A DNA stretch of 64,000 nucleotides from Streptomyces xantholiticus. Lineage in GTDB: Bacteria > Actinomycetota > Actinomycetes > Streptomycetales > Streptomycetaceae. Where the stretch lies: positions 1 to 64,000 of the forward strand of contig NZ_BMWB01000023.1 in the NCBI RefSeq assembly GCF_014651015.1, given 5' to 3'. The position numbers and the translations under genes were made by a program. The notes beneath the pieces are model-generated. The model saw only the letters and a list, made by a program, of their open reading frames with translations, made no database searches and was not told where the DNA came from. Numbering within the stretch: position 1 is the stretch's first letter; each line of letters begins with the position of its first letter. Positions 16,490-25,309 of the stretch are shown in pieces.

Positions 16490-18018
16490 GGCCGACGCCA
16501 GCTCCGTCCGTCTCGTGCGAGCATTTCGTCCGCCTCGGCCGGCCCCCACGTGCCTGCCGGGTACTGCGCCGGCTTGCCGTTCGCGTCCCAGAACTGCTCG
16601 ATCGGGTCGAGGATCTTCCAGGAAAGTTCGACCTCCTCGACACGTGGGAAGAGGTTCGAGTCGCCGAGAAGCACGTCGAGGAGGAGCCGCTCGTACGCCT
16701 CGGGGCTGGACTCCGTGAACGACTCGCCGTACGCGAAGTCCATCGAGACGTCCCGGACCTCCATCGAGGTGCCCGGCACCTTGGAGCCGAACCGCATGGT
16801 CACGCCCTCGTCCGGCTGGACGCGGATGACCAGGGCGTTCTGTCCCAGCTCCTCCGTGGCGGTGGAGTCGAACGGCGAGTGCGGGGCGCGCTGGAAGACG
16901 ACCGCGATCTCGGTGACGCGGCGGCCCAGCCGCTTGCCGGTCCGCAGATAGAAGGGGACGCCCGCCCAGCGGCGGTTGTCGATCTCCAGCTTGATCGCGG
17001 CGTAGGTGTCCGTCTTCGACTTGGGGTCGATGCCGTCTTCCTGCAGATAACCGACGGCCTTCTCGCCGCCCTGCCAGCCCGCCGCGTACTGCGCGCGGAC
17101 CGTGTCCTTCGCCAGGTCCTTCGGCAGCTTCACCGCGCCGAGGACCTTGGTCTTCTCGGCCGCGAGGGCGTCCGCGTCGAAGGAGGCGGGTTCCTCCATC
17201 GCGGTCAGCGCCAGCAGCTGGAGGAGGTGGTTCTGGATCACGTCACGGGCGGCGCCGATGCCGTCGTAGTAGCCGGCGCGGCCGCCGATGCCGATGTCCT
17301 CGGCCATCGTGATCTGCACATGGTCGACGTACGACCGGTTCCATATGGGCTCGAAGAGCGTGTTGGCGAACCGCAGCGCCAGGATGTTCTGGACGGTTTC
17401 CTTGCCCAGGTAGTGGTCGATACGGAAGACCTCGTTCGGCGGAAAGACCTCGTGCACCACCTGGTTGAGCTCCTTGGCGGAGACCAGGTCGTGGCCGAAC
17501 GGCTTCTCGATGACCGCGCGCCGCCAGGAGCCCTCCTTCTGGTCCGCCAGCCCGTGCTTCTTCAGCTGCTGGACGACCTTGGGGAAGAACTTGGGCGGCA
17601 CGGAGAGATAGAAGGCGAAGTTGCCACCGGTGCCCTGCACCTTGTCGAGATCCTCGATGGTGGACTTCAGCTGCTCGAAAGCGTCGTCGTCGTCGAAGGT
17701 GCCCGGGACGAACCGCATCCCCTGGATGAGCTGCTGCCAGACCTCCTCCCGGAACGGCGTACGCGCGTGCTCCTTGACCGCGTCGTGGACCTCCTGCGCG
17801 AAGTCCTCGTCGGCCCACTCGCGCCGGGCGAAGCCGATGAGCGAGAAGCCCGGCGGCAGCAGCCCTCGGTTCGCGAGGTCGTAGACGGCGGGCATCAGCT
17901 TCTTGCGCGACAGATCACCCGTGACGCCGAAGATGACCAGGCCCGACGGCCCCGCGATACGCGGGAGCCGTCGGTCGGCAGCATCACGGAGCGGGTTGGC
18001 TCCGCCAATACCGGACAA
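16486..18018 (-). CDS. zwf: Glucose-6-phosphate 1-dehydrogenase
   Basis: 510 residues. Oxidises glucose 6-phosphate to the lactone with NADP+. N-terminal dinucleotide motif FGVTGDLSRKK near residue 30, active-site RIDHYLGKE near 200 and the EKPFGHDL substrate-binding segment. Likely start is TTG 18018, 5 nt downstream of the tal stop, with GGAAGG inside the end of tal as ribosome site. Supplies NADPH, which the neighbouring polyketide cluster would also consume. Confidence 0.97.
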   Translation of the reverse strand: MSGIGGANPLRDAADRRLPRIAGPSGLVIFGVTGDLSRKKLMPAVYDLANRGLLPPGFSLIGFARREWADEDFAQEVHDAVKEHARTPFREEVWQQLIQGMRFVPGTFDDDDAFEQLKSTIEDLDKVQGTGGNFAFYLSVPPKFFPKVVQQLKKHGLADQKEGSWRRAVIEKPFGHDLVSAKELNQVVHEVFPPNEVFRIDHYLGKETVQNILALRFANTLFEPIWNRSYVDHVQITMAEDIGIGGRAGYYDGIGAARDVIQNHLLQLLALTAMEEPASFDADALAAEKTKVLGAVKLPKDLAKDTVRAQYAAGWQGGEKAVGYLQEDGIDPKSKTDTYAAIKLEIDNRRWAGVPFYLRTGKRLGRRVTEIAVVFQRAPHSPFDSTATEELGQNALVIRVQPDEGVTMRFGSKVPGTSMEVRDVSMDFAYGESFTESSPEAYERLLLDVLLGDSNLFPRVEEVELSWKILDPIEQFWDANGKPAQYPAGTWGPAEADEMLARDGRSWRRP

Positions 18019-18023
18019 GTCGC

Positions 18024-19142
18024 TCAGCCTTCCGAGGGTGCGAGGCGCTTGAGCTCAGCCTCGGTCGACTTGAGCAGGTCGTTCCAGGACGCCTCGAACT
18101 TCTCCACGCCCTCGTCCTCGAGCAGCTGAACGACGTCGTCGTAGGAGATCCCGAGCTTCGCGACGGCCTCGAGCTCGGCGCGGGCCTGCTCGTAGGTGCC
18201 GCGCACGGTGTCACCGGTGATCCGGCCGTGGTCGCCGACGGCCTCGAGAGTGGCCTCCGGCATGGTGTTCACGGTGCCCGGCGCGACCAGGTCGTCGACG
18301 TACAGGGTGTCCTTGTACGCCTTGTCCTTGACTCCGGTCGAGGCCCACAGCGGACGCTGCTTGTTGGCCTGCGCCTTGTCGAGCACGGCCCAGCGGTCGC
18401 TGCTGAAGACCTCCTCGTACGCCTCGTAGGCGAGGCGCGCGTTGGCCACGGCCGCCTTGCCGCGGGCCTCCTTGGCCTCGGGGGTGCCCAGCGCGTCGAG
18501 ACGCTTGTCGATCTCGGTGTCCACGCGGGACACGAAGAAGGAGGCCACCGAGCGGATCTTGGACAGGTCCAGGCCCGCGGCCTTCGCCTTCTCCAGACCG
18601 GCCAGATAGGCGTCCATGACCTCGCGGTAGCGCTCCAGCGAGAAGATCAGCGTGACGTTGACACTGATGCCGAGGCCGATGACCTCGGTGATCGCCGGCA
18701 GACCCGCCTTGGTGGCCGGGATCTTGATGAAGGTGTTCGGCCGGTCCACCAGCCAGGCCAGCTGCTTGGCCTCCGCGACGGTCGCCTTCGTGTTGTGCGC
18801 GAGACGAGGGTCGACCTCGATCGAGACACGGCCGTCCTGGCCGCCGGTCGAGTCGAACACCGGGCGCAGCACGTCCGCGGCGTCACGCACGTCCGCCGTG
18901 GTGATCATGCGGATGGCTTCCTCGACGGTCACCTTGCGGGCCGCGAGGTCCTCCAGCTGCTGGTCGTAGCCGTGACCCTCGGAGATCGCCTTCTGGAAGA
19001 TCGACGGGTTCGTGGTGACACCCACGACGTGCTGCTGGTCCATCAGCTCGGCCAGGTTGCCCGAGGTGATCCGGGTACGCGAAAGGTCGTCCAGCCAGAT
19101 CGCGACGCCTTCGTCGGAGAGGCGCTTGAGTGCGTCTGTCAT
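18024..19142 (-). CDS. tal: Transaldolase
   Basis: 372 residues starting MTDALKRLSDEG; AGGAGA lies 9 nt upstream. Transfers the dihydroxyacetone unit between sugar phosphates in the non-oxidative pentose phosphate branch. Motifs: GVTTNPSIFQKAI near the N-terminus, Schiff-base Lys in FIKIPATKAG, and SVASFFVSRVDTEIDKRL. Size fits the long actinobacterial transaldolase (TalB-like subclass of about 370 residues). Second gene of the operon, 34 nt after tkt. Confidence 0.97.
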   Translation of the reverse strand: MTDALKRLSDEGVAIWLDDLSRTRITSGNLAELMDQQHVVGVTTNPSIFQKAISEGHGYDQQLEDLAARKVTVEEAIRMITTADVRDAADVLRPVFDSTGGQDGRVSIEVDPRLAHNTKATVAEAKQLAWLVDRPNTFIKIPATKAGLPAITEVIGLGISVNVTLIFSLERYREVMDAYLAGLEKAKAAGLDLSKIRSVASFFVSRVDTEIDKRLDALGTPEAKEARGKAAVANARLAYEAYEEVFSSDRWAVLDKAQANKQRPLWASTGVKDKAYKDTLYVDDLVAPGTVNTMPEATLEAVGDHGRITGDTVRGTYEQARAELEAVAKLGISYDDVVQLLEDEGVEKFEASWNDLLKSTEAELKRLAPSEG

Positions 19143-19176
19143 GAGAAATGCATCTCCTACTTGTCGTATACCGGCG

Positions 19177-21264
19177 TCAGCGCGCGGCGGCGTCGATCGA
19201 TTCCCGCGCAGCAGCGGCGACGGCCTCTGCGGTGAAGCCGAACTCGCGGAAGAGGACCTTGCCGTCGGCCGAAGCGCCGAAGTGCTCCAGCGAGACGATG
19301 CGCCCGGCGTCACCCACGTACCGGTGCCAGGTCAGGCCGATACCGGCCTCGACGGCCACGCGCGCCTTGAGCGACGGGGGAAGCACCGAGTCCCGGTACC
19401 CCTGGTCCTGCTCCTCGAACCACTCGACGGACGGCATCGACACGACCCGGGTCGGCACACCGGCCGCCTGGAGCTGCTCGCGGGCCGCGACGGCCAGCTG
19501 CACCTCGGAGCCCGTGCCGATGAGCACGACCTGGGCGTCGCCGCCCTCTTCCTCGAGCAGGACGTAGCCGCCCTTGGCCGCGTCCTCGTTGCACTCGTAC
19601 GTCGGTACGCCCTGGCGGGTCAGCGCGAGGCCGTGCGGAGCGCCCTTGCCGAATTCCTTGGTGTACCGCTTGAGGATCTCGCGCCAGGCGATCGCGGTCT
19701 CGTTCGCGTCGGCGGGGCGCACGATGTTCAGGCCCGGGATGGCGCGCAGCGAGGCCAGGTGCTCCACCGGCTGGTGGGTCGGGCCGTCCTCGCCGAGGCC
19801 GATCGAGTCGTGCGTCCACACATAGGTGACCGGCAGGTGCATCAGCGAGGAGAGCCGGACCGCGTTGCGCATGTAGTCGGAGAACACCAGGAAGGTGCCG
19901 CCGTAGATGCGGGTGTTGCCGTGCAGCGCGATGCCGTTCATGACTGCGGCCATCGCGTGCTCACGGATGCCGAAGTGGACCGTGCGGCCGTACGGGTCGG
20001 CCTCCGGCAGCGGGTTGCCGGCGGGCAGGAACGACGACGTCTTGTCGATGGTCGTGTTGTTCGAGCCCGCCAGGTCGGCGGAGCCGCCCCACAGCTCGGG
20101 CACGACCGGGCCGAGCGCCTGCAGCACCTTTCCGGACGCGGCGCGGGTGGCGACGCTCTTGCCCGGCTCGAACTCCGGCAGCGCGTCCTCCCAGCCCTCG
20201 GGCAGCTCGCCCGAACGGATCCGGTCGAACTCGGCGGCACGCTCAGGGTTGGCCGTACGCCAGGCCGCGAACACCTTCTCCCACTCGCCGCGGGCCTCAC
20301 GGCCCCGGTCGAGCGCGCCCCGGGTGTGGTTCAGGACCTCGTCGGCGACCTCGAAGTGCTGCTCGGGGTCGAAGCCCATGACCCGCTTGGTGGCCGCGAC
20401 CTCTTCCTCGCCCAGCGCGGAGCCGTGCGCGGCCTCGGTGTTCTGCGCGTGCGGGGCGGGCCAGGCGATGATCGAGCGGGCCGCGATGAAGGAGGGGCGC
20501 TCGGTCTCGGCCTGCGCCGCCTTCAGGGCGTTGTGGAGGCCGACCGGGTCGAGGTCGCCGTTCTCCAGCTGCTGGACGCGCTGGACGTGCCAGCCGTACG
20601 CCTCGTAGCGCTGGAGTGTGTCCTCGGAGACGGCCGTCTCGGTGTCGCCCTCGATCGAGATGTGGTTGTCGTCCCACAGAAGGACCAGGTTGCCGAGCTT
20701 CTGGTGGCCGGCCAGGGAGGACGCCTCGGCCGAGATGCCCTCCTGGAGGCAGCCGTCACCGGCGATGCACCAGACGGTGTGGTCGAACGGCGACGTGCCC
20801 GGAGCGGCGTCCGGGTCGAACAGGCCGCGCTCGTAACGAGCAGCCATCGCCATGCCCACGGCGTTGGCGACACCCTGGCCGAGCGGACCGGTCGTCGTCT
20901 CCACCCCCGTGGTGTGGCCGTACTCGGGGTGGCCCGGGGTCTTGCTGCCCCAGGTGCGGAACGCCTTCAGATCGTCGAGCTCCAGGCCGTAGCCGGCCAG
21001 GTAGAGCTGGATGTAGAGCGTCAGCGACGAGTGGCCGGCGGACAGGACGAACCTGTCCCGGCCCGTCCAGTCGGCGTCAGCGGGATCGTGCCGCATCAGC
21101 TTCTGGAAGAGCACGTAGGCGGCGGGGGCCAGGCTCATGGCCGTACCCGGATGGCCGTTGCCGACCTTCTGTACGGAATCCATGGCCAGGACGCGGACGG
21201 TGTCGACTGCCCGCTGGTCCAACGCGGTCCACTCGAGGTCTGTGGTGGTCGGCTTGGTGCTCAC
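19177..21264 (-). CDS. tkt: Transketolase
   Basis: 695 residues, thiamine diphosphate enzyme that moves two-carbon units between sugar phosphates. Thiamine diphosphate motif GDGCLQEGISAEAS, substrate segments GNGHPGTAMSLAPAAY and GPLGQGVANAVGMA, pyrimidine-domain HFGIREHAMAA, and a C-terminal domain from about 560. Start GTG 21264 has GAGGAG upstream. First gene of the five-gene pentose phosphate operon and divergent from ctaB. Confidence 0.98.
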   Translation of the reverse strand: MSTKPTTTDLEWTALDQRAVDTVRVLAMDSVQKVGNGHPGTAMSLAPAAYVLFQKLMRHDPADADWTGRDRFVLSAGHSSLTLYIQLYLAGYGLELDDLKAFRTWGSKTPGHPEYGHTTGVETTTGPLGQGVANAVGMAMAARYERGLFDPDAAPGTSPFDHTVWCIAGDGCLQEGISAEASSLAGHQKLGNLVLLWDDNHISIEGDTETAVSEDTLQRYEAYGWHVQRVQQLENGDLDPVGLHNALKAAQAETERPSFIAARSIIAWPAPHAQNTEAAHGSALGEEEVAATKRVMGFDPEQHFEVADEVLNHTRGALDRGREARGEWEKVFAAWRTANPERAAEFDRIRSGELPEGWEDALPEFEPGKSVATRAASGKVLQALGPVVPELWGGSADLAGSNNTTIDKTSSFLPAGNPLPEADPYGRTVHFGIREHAMAAVMNGIALHGNTRIYGGTFLVFSDYMRNAVRLSSLMHLPVTYVWTHDSIGLGEDGPTHQPVEHLASLRAIPGLNIVRPADANETAIAWREILKRYTKEFGKGAPHGLALTRQGVPTYECNEDAAKGGYVLLEEEGGDAQVVLIGTGSEVQLAVAAREQLQAAGVPTRVVSMPSVEWFEEQDQGYRDSVLPPSLKARVAVEAGIGLTWHRYVGDAGRIVSLEHFGASADGKVLFREFGFTAEAVAAAARESIDAAAR

Positions 21265-21578
21265 CCTGAGTCAGGGCTCCTCTCCACATGTCGAATCCCG
21301 GCGACGAGGGGTGTACCGGGCGCTGTCGAGCCTACCCTCGCAGCAACGCACCTCTTTGCGGTCGCGCGTCTTTCCCATTGGACACTGCCAGGGTGCGGGC
21401 AGCGGGTGCTCCGTGCCTCTCGGCGGTGTATACGGCCCGTGTCCTGCCACCGCTCAACACGAGCCGACCCCGGCGAAGATCGGTGTACGGGCAACGTCTA
21501 GAGTGGCGTGGTACGCGCGAGTCTTTACCGGGCCTTCACACCGGTCGACTCGCTGGGATTTCTCTGTCAGGGGTGTGC
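21265..21578. other. Divergent intergenic region tkt/ctaB
   Basis: About 314 nt between divergently transcribed tkt and ctaB. It must carry both promoters. I see no clean vegetative -35/-10 pair, repeat or RNA element that I would defend; CGTCTAGAG at 21495-21503 resembles an ECF-type -10 but lacks a correctly spaced -35. Confidence 0.5.
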
Positions 21579-22526
21579 GTGACGGCCGTCGAGTCCCGAC
21601 CCGCAGGGGTCGTCTTGGCCACCGGCCCGGGGGGCCATCGGCCGTTCGGGGCCCGCGTCAAGGCATTCGTGGCGCTGACCAAGCCGCGGATCATCGAACT
21701 GCTGCTGATCACCACCGTGCCGGTGATGTTCCTTGCCGAGCAGGGCGTCCCCGACCTGTGGCTGGTGCTCGCCACCTGCCTCGGCGGGTACCTCTCCGCG
21801 GGCGGCGCCAACGCGCTCAACATGTACATCGACCGCGACATCGACGCCCTCATGGACCGCACGTCGCAGCGGCCGCTCGTCACCGGGATGGTCTCCCCGC
21901 GCGAAGGCCTCGTCTTCGGCCTGACGCTCGCGGTGGCCTCCACCCTCTGGTTCGGGCTGCTCGTCAACTGGCTGTCGGCCGCGCTGTCGCTCGGCGCCCT
22001 GCTGTTCTACGTCGTCGTCTACACGATGATCCTCAAGCGCCGTACCGCGCAGAACATCGTCTGGGGAGGCATCGCCGGTTGTATGCCGGTCCTGATCGGC
22101 TGGTCCTCGGTCACGAACTCGATGTCGTGGGCCGCCGTCGTCCTCTTCCTCGTCATCTTCTTCTGGACGCCGCCGCACTACTGGCCGCTGTCGATGAAGG
22201 TCAGGGACGACTACGCGCGGGTCGGCGTGCCGATGCTGCCCGTCGTCGCGGGCAACAAGGTGGTCGCCCGGCAGATCGTCCTCTACAGCTGGGTCATGGT
22301 CGCCGTCTCGCTGCTGCTCACTCCGCTCGGCTACACCGGCTGGTTCTACACCGCGGTCGCACTGGCCGCCGGCGGCTGGTGGCTCTGGGAGGCGCACGCA
22401 CTGCAGACCAGGGCCAACGCGGGCGAGAGGGGCGGCAAGCTCAAGGAGATGCGGCTCTTCCACTGGTCCATCACCTATGTGTCGCTGCTCTTCGTGGCCG
22501 TCGCGGTGGACCCCTTCCTGCGCTGA
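21579..22526 (+). CDS. ctaB: Protoheme IX farnesyltransferase (heme O synthase)
   Basis: 315 residues, integral membrane UbiA-family prenyltransferase that farnesylates heme B to heme O for the aa3 cytochrome oxidase. Prenyl-diphosphate motif NMYIDRDIDALMDRT near residue 80, second conserved segment FFWTPPHYWPLSM, and about nine hydrophobic helices. GTG 21579 is chosen because the family begins just before KPRIIELLLITT and AGGGGT precedes it; an open frame extends upstream but is not family-like. The heme A synthase that uses its product is at 24316-25275. Confidence 0.95.
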   Translation: MTAVESRPAGVVLATGPGGHRPFGARVKAFVALTKPRIIELLLITTVPVMFLAEQGVPDLWLVLATCLGGYLSAGGANALNMYIDRDIDALMDRTSQRPLVTGMVSPREGLVFGLTLAVASTLWFGLLVNWLSAALSLGALLFYVVVYTMILKRRTAQNIVWGGIAGCMPVLIGWSSVTNSMSWAAVVLFLVIFFWTPPHYWPLSMKVRDDYARVGVPMLPVVAGNKVVARQIVLYSWVMVAVSLLLTPLGYTGWFYTAVALAAGGWWLWEAHALQTRANAGERGGKLKEMRLFHWSITYVSLLFVAVAVDPFLR

Positions 22527-22607
22527 GTCCCGCCCCGGGCACGGCGTGGCCGAGGCCACGTCTCCCGGCCGTCGCCAGGTGATCTACCCCCGAGTAGCAT
22601 GCGGTGC

Positions 22608-22964
22608 ATGGCTGAAACAAAGGTTGATGAGACGGCGTCCGCGCCCGCGCCCGACGCCCGCGCCGAACGCAAGGCGGCGAAACTCGCCAAGCAGATCCAG
22701 GCGTTCTCCAAGGCGCACGGCGGCGCCGAGGGTCAGCTCGCCTACATCGGCCAGAGGGGCACCCGCATCGTCCTCGTCGGCGAGGACGGCGGCTGGGGCG
22801 ACCTGGTGGCCCCGAGCCACGCCATCGCCGTCAGCGCCGCGGACAAGTCGGGGATCACGCTGCACGAGTCGTTCGACGGTGACTTCGCCGCGAAGGTGCG
22901 CACCGGCCCGTACGAGTGGACCCGCATGGCGGGCATCCAGGTCGGCGGCCCTTCCAACGGCTGA
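22608..22964 (+). CDS. Conserved actinobacterial small protein, function unknown
   Basis: 118 residues starting MAETKVDETASAP. Charged Ala/Lys-rich N-terminal helix (about 15-40), then a compact region GQRGTRIVLVGEDGGWGDLV and a closing GPYEWTRMAGIQVGGPSNG. No signal peptide or membrane segment. I recall a similar gene after ctaB in other streptomycetes, but no function is known to me. It lies 81 nt after ctaB on the same strand and could be cotranscribed. Confidence 0.85.
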   Translation: MAETKVDETASAPAPDARAERKAAKLAKQIQAFSKAHGGAEGQLAYIGQRGTRIVLVGEDGGWGDLVAPSHAIAVSAADKSGITLHESFDGDFAAKVRTGPYEWTRMAGIQVGGPSNG

Positions 22965-23029
22965 GCAACACCTTGCGCGGGGTGGCCCGTTAGTCCTGTG
23001 GAAGTACGGTCCACAGGCAGGAGCTCCCG

Positions 23030-24115
23030 ATGATCGACGCCGCGTCCTCGGTGCGTCTGGTCGACCAGTACTGCCACGGGGTGCTCCGCACGGAACTGGG
23101 CATCGGCACCTTCGAGACGTACCTGGGTCCTGTGGCCGGCGCCCCGCCGGCCGCAGGCACCACCTTCTTCGACACCCAGACGGGTTTCGCGGTACGGCGC
23201 TGGTGCCCGCCGCTCCTCGGACTCGAACCGCACTGCCCGCCCGCCCACTACCTGGCCCGCCGCCGCGAACTCGGGGCGGTCGAGGCGGGCAGACGGCTGC
23301 TGCGCGGCACCGGGATCGCCACGTACCTCGTCGACACCGGCCCGCCCGGGGACCTGGCCGGCCCGGCGGAGATCGCCGCGGCGGCGGAGGCGCAGGCGCG
23401 CGAGATCGTACGGCTCGAGCTGCTGGCCGAGCAGGTCGCCGACACGTCGGGGACCGTGGAGTCCTTCCTCACGAACCTCGCGGAGGCGGTACACGGGGCG
23501 GCCGGGTCCGCCGTGGCCTTCACCACCGTCGCCGCCGGGCGGCAGGCGGACCGGCCGGAGCCGCCGGGGACGGGCGAGGTACGCGGCGCGGCCGGACGCT
23601 GGCTCGCCGAGCGCCGTGTCGGGGAGCCGCTCACCGACCCCGTACTGCTGCGGCACCTGCTGTGGGTCGCCGTCGCCACGGGGCTGCCGCTGCAACTGCA
23701 CCTCGGTGAGGGCGACCCGCTGCCGCTCGCGGACTTCGCCGCGGCGACGGCCGGCCTCGGCACGGACCTGATCCTGCTGTACGGCTACCCGCACCACCGC
23801 GGCGCCGCGCACCTCGCGAGCGCGTACCAGCACGTCTACGCCGACCTCGGCCCTGCCCTCGCCCGGACGGGCACGCGGGCGGCGGCGGTGCTGGCGGAGA
23901 CCCTCGAACTCGCGCCCTTCGGCAAGCTGCTGTTCTCGTCCGGGGCACGGGGCCTGCCGGAACTCCATGTGGTGGCCGCGTGCACCTTCCGCGAGGCGGT
24001 GGACCGGGTGCTGGGCGGGTGGGTCGCGGACGGAGCGTGGTCGCGGGCCGACGCGGAGCGGGTGGCGGGGCTGCTGGGGTGGGGAAACGCGGGGCGGGTG
24101 TACGGCCTGCCCTAG
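23030..24115 (+). CDS. Amidohydrolase-superfamily protein
   Basis: 361 residues resembling the amidohydrolase-2 family (TIM barrel metal hydrolases). VDQYCHGVL near residue 10 aligns with the HxH metal motif region but only one His is retained; later LQLHLGEGD near 225 and LLYGYPHHRGAAH near 250 would supply further ligands. AGGAGCT lies upstream of ATG 23030. Substrate unknown. Because the first metal motif reads QYCHG rather than HxH, metal content and activity are uncertain. Confidence 0.75.
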   Translation: MIDAASSVRLVDQYCHGVLRTELGIGTFETYLGPVAGAPPAAGTTFFDTQTGFAVRRWCPPLLGLEPHCPPAHYLARRRELGAVEAGRRLLRGTGIATYLVDTGPPGDLAGPAEIAAAAEAQAREIVRLELLAEQVADTSGTVESFLTNLAEAVHGAAGSAVAFTTVAAGRQADRPEPPGTGEVRGAAGRWLAERRVGEPLTDPVLLRHLLWVAVATGLPLQLHLGEGDPLPLADFAAATAGLGTDLILLYGYPHHRGAAHLASAYQHVYADLGPALARTGTRAAAVLAETLELAPFGKLLFSSGARGLPELHVVAACTFREAVDRVLGGWVADGAWSRADAERVAGLLGWGNAGRVYGLP

Positions 24116-24315
24116 CGGGCCGTGGCCCGGAGCCCGGTACGCCCTGCGACGCGCCGTACCGCGGCGGGGGTGGAGCCGCAGCGCCGCGCGGAGCGCGTGC
24201 GATCCGGTGGGGTTCCGGGTGCCGTCCGGAGGGTGGCACCGGGTGCGGGACTTGCACCACCACGCGGCGGAGCCCTCGAATCGGCCCAGGGGAGAAGCTC
24301 GTGCGGCGGAGCCGG

Positions 24316-25275
24316 TCAGGCGGAGGTCAGAGCCGGGTCCGGCGACGCCGGTGCCGGTGCCGGCGTCGACTCACGCTCCCGCAGGCTCAGCGCCAGCCTC
24401 AGCACCGCGATCCACATCACCGAAGACCCGAGCATGTGCGCCGCCACCAACAGCTCCGGCACGCCCGTGAAGTACTGCACGTAGCCGAGCGCCCCCTGCA
24501 ACAGCACGACCAGCAGCAGGTCACGAGCGCGGGCCCGGATGTCGTCCGGGGCGTCGACCACGCGGAGGACGAGCCACATCGCGACGGCCAGCGCGCACAC
24601 CACCCACGCCGCGATCGCGTGGACGTGCGCCGCCGCTGACCAGTCCCACGGCATCCGCGGGACGTCGCTGCTGTCGCCCGCGTGCTTGCCGGAGCCGGTG
24701 ACCGTCGTGCCGAGGGTGATCAGCACCGCGGAGACCGCGACGATCGCCCACGAGAGCTTGCGGACCGGCCGCGGGACCCGCGGTCGGGGTGCGCCGTCGC
24801 CCTCACCGGTACGCACCCATGTGGCCGTCGCGACCGTGAGCAGCGCGTTGGCCAGGAGGAAGTGCCCGGCCACCGTCCAGGGGTTGAGACCCGCCCACAC
24901 CGTGACGCCGCCGATGACGGCGTTGCCCATGACGATCCAGAACTGCGCCCAGGCGAGCCGGCCCAGACCGCGCCGCCGCGGCTTGGTGGCGCGCACGGCG
25001 ATGATCGCCCAGCCGACGGCCGCCGACAGGACGTACGTCAGCATCCGGTTGCCGAACTCGATCGCGCCGTGGATGCCCTGCTCGGGCGTGGCGAAGAGGC
25101 TGTCGTCCGTGCACTTGGGCCAGGTGTCGCAGCCGAGACCGGAGCCGGTGAGCCGTACGGCGCCACCGGTGACGATGATGAGGACGGTCATCAGGACGGC
25201 GGAAAGCGCGGCGCGCCGAAGGATTTTGGGCGACGGTGTCCAGCGCTGGGCGATATGGGCGAGGGGGGTCTGCAC
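24316..25275 (-). CDS. ctaA: Heme A synthase (COX15/CtaA)
   Basis: About 319 residues from GTG 25275 (TAGGGG nearby); an in-frame GTG at 25305 is the alternative. Polytopic membrane protein with eight predicted helices. Conserved segments: VTGGAVRLTGSGLGCDTWPKC near the start with a Cys pair, EFGNRMLTYVL with the heme-ligand His/Glu region, and HVHAIAAWVV and AHMLGSSVMW in the second half. Oxidises the methyl group of heme O to heme A for cytochrome oxidase. The C-terminal Pro/Ala tail is variable. Transcribed toward the amidohydrolase gene. Confidence 0.95.
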   Translation of the reverse strand: MQTPLAHIAQRWTPSPKILRRAALSAVLMTVLIIVTGGAVRLTGSGLGCDTWPKCTDDSLFATPEQGIHGAIEFGNRMLTYVLSAAVGWAIIAVRATKPRRRGLGRLAWAQFWIVMGNAVIGGVTVWAGLNPWTVAGHFLLANALLTVATATWVRTGEGDGAPRPRVPRPVRKLSWAIVAVSAVLITLGTTVTGSGKHAGDSSDVPRMPWDWSAAAHVHAIAAWVVCALAVAMWLVLRVVDAPDDIRARARDLLLVVLLQGALGYVQYFTGVPELLVAAHMLGSSVMWIAVLRLALSLRERESTPAPAPASPDPALTSA

Positions 25276-25309
25276 GGCCCCTATCGTAAGCGGGGGTTTG
25301 TGCACGGTT

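Noticed and set aside
19012..21501. Long plus-strand open frame antisense to tkt
   Set aside because: The minus-strand transketolase is unmistakable; the antisense frame is low-complexity and without motifs.
21495..21503. CGTCTAGAG as an ECF sigma -10 before ctaB
   Set aside because: No AAC-type -35 at 16-17 nt upstream.
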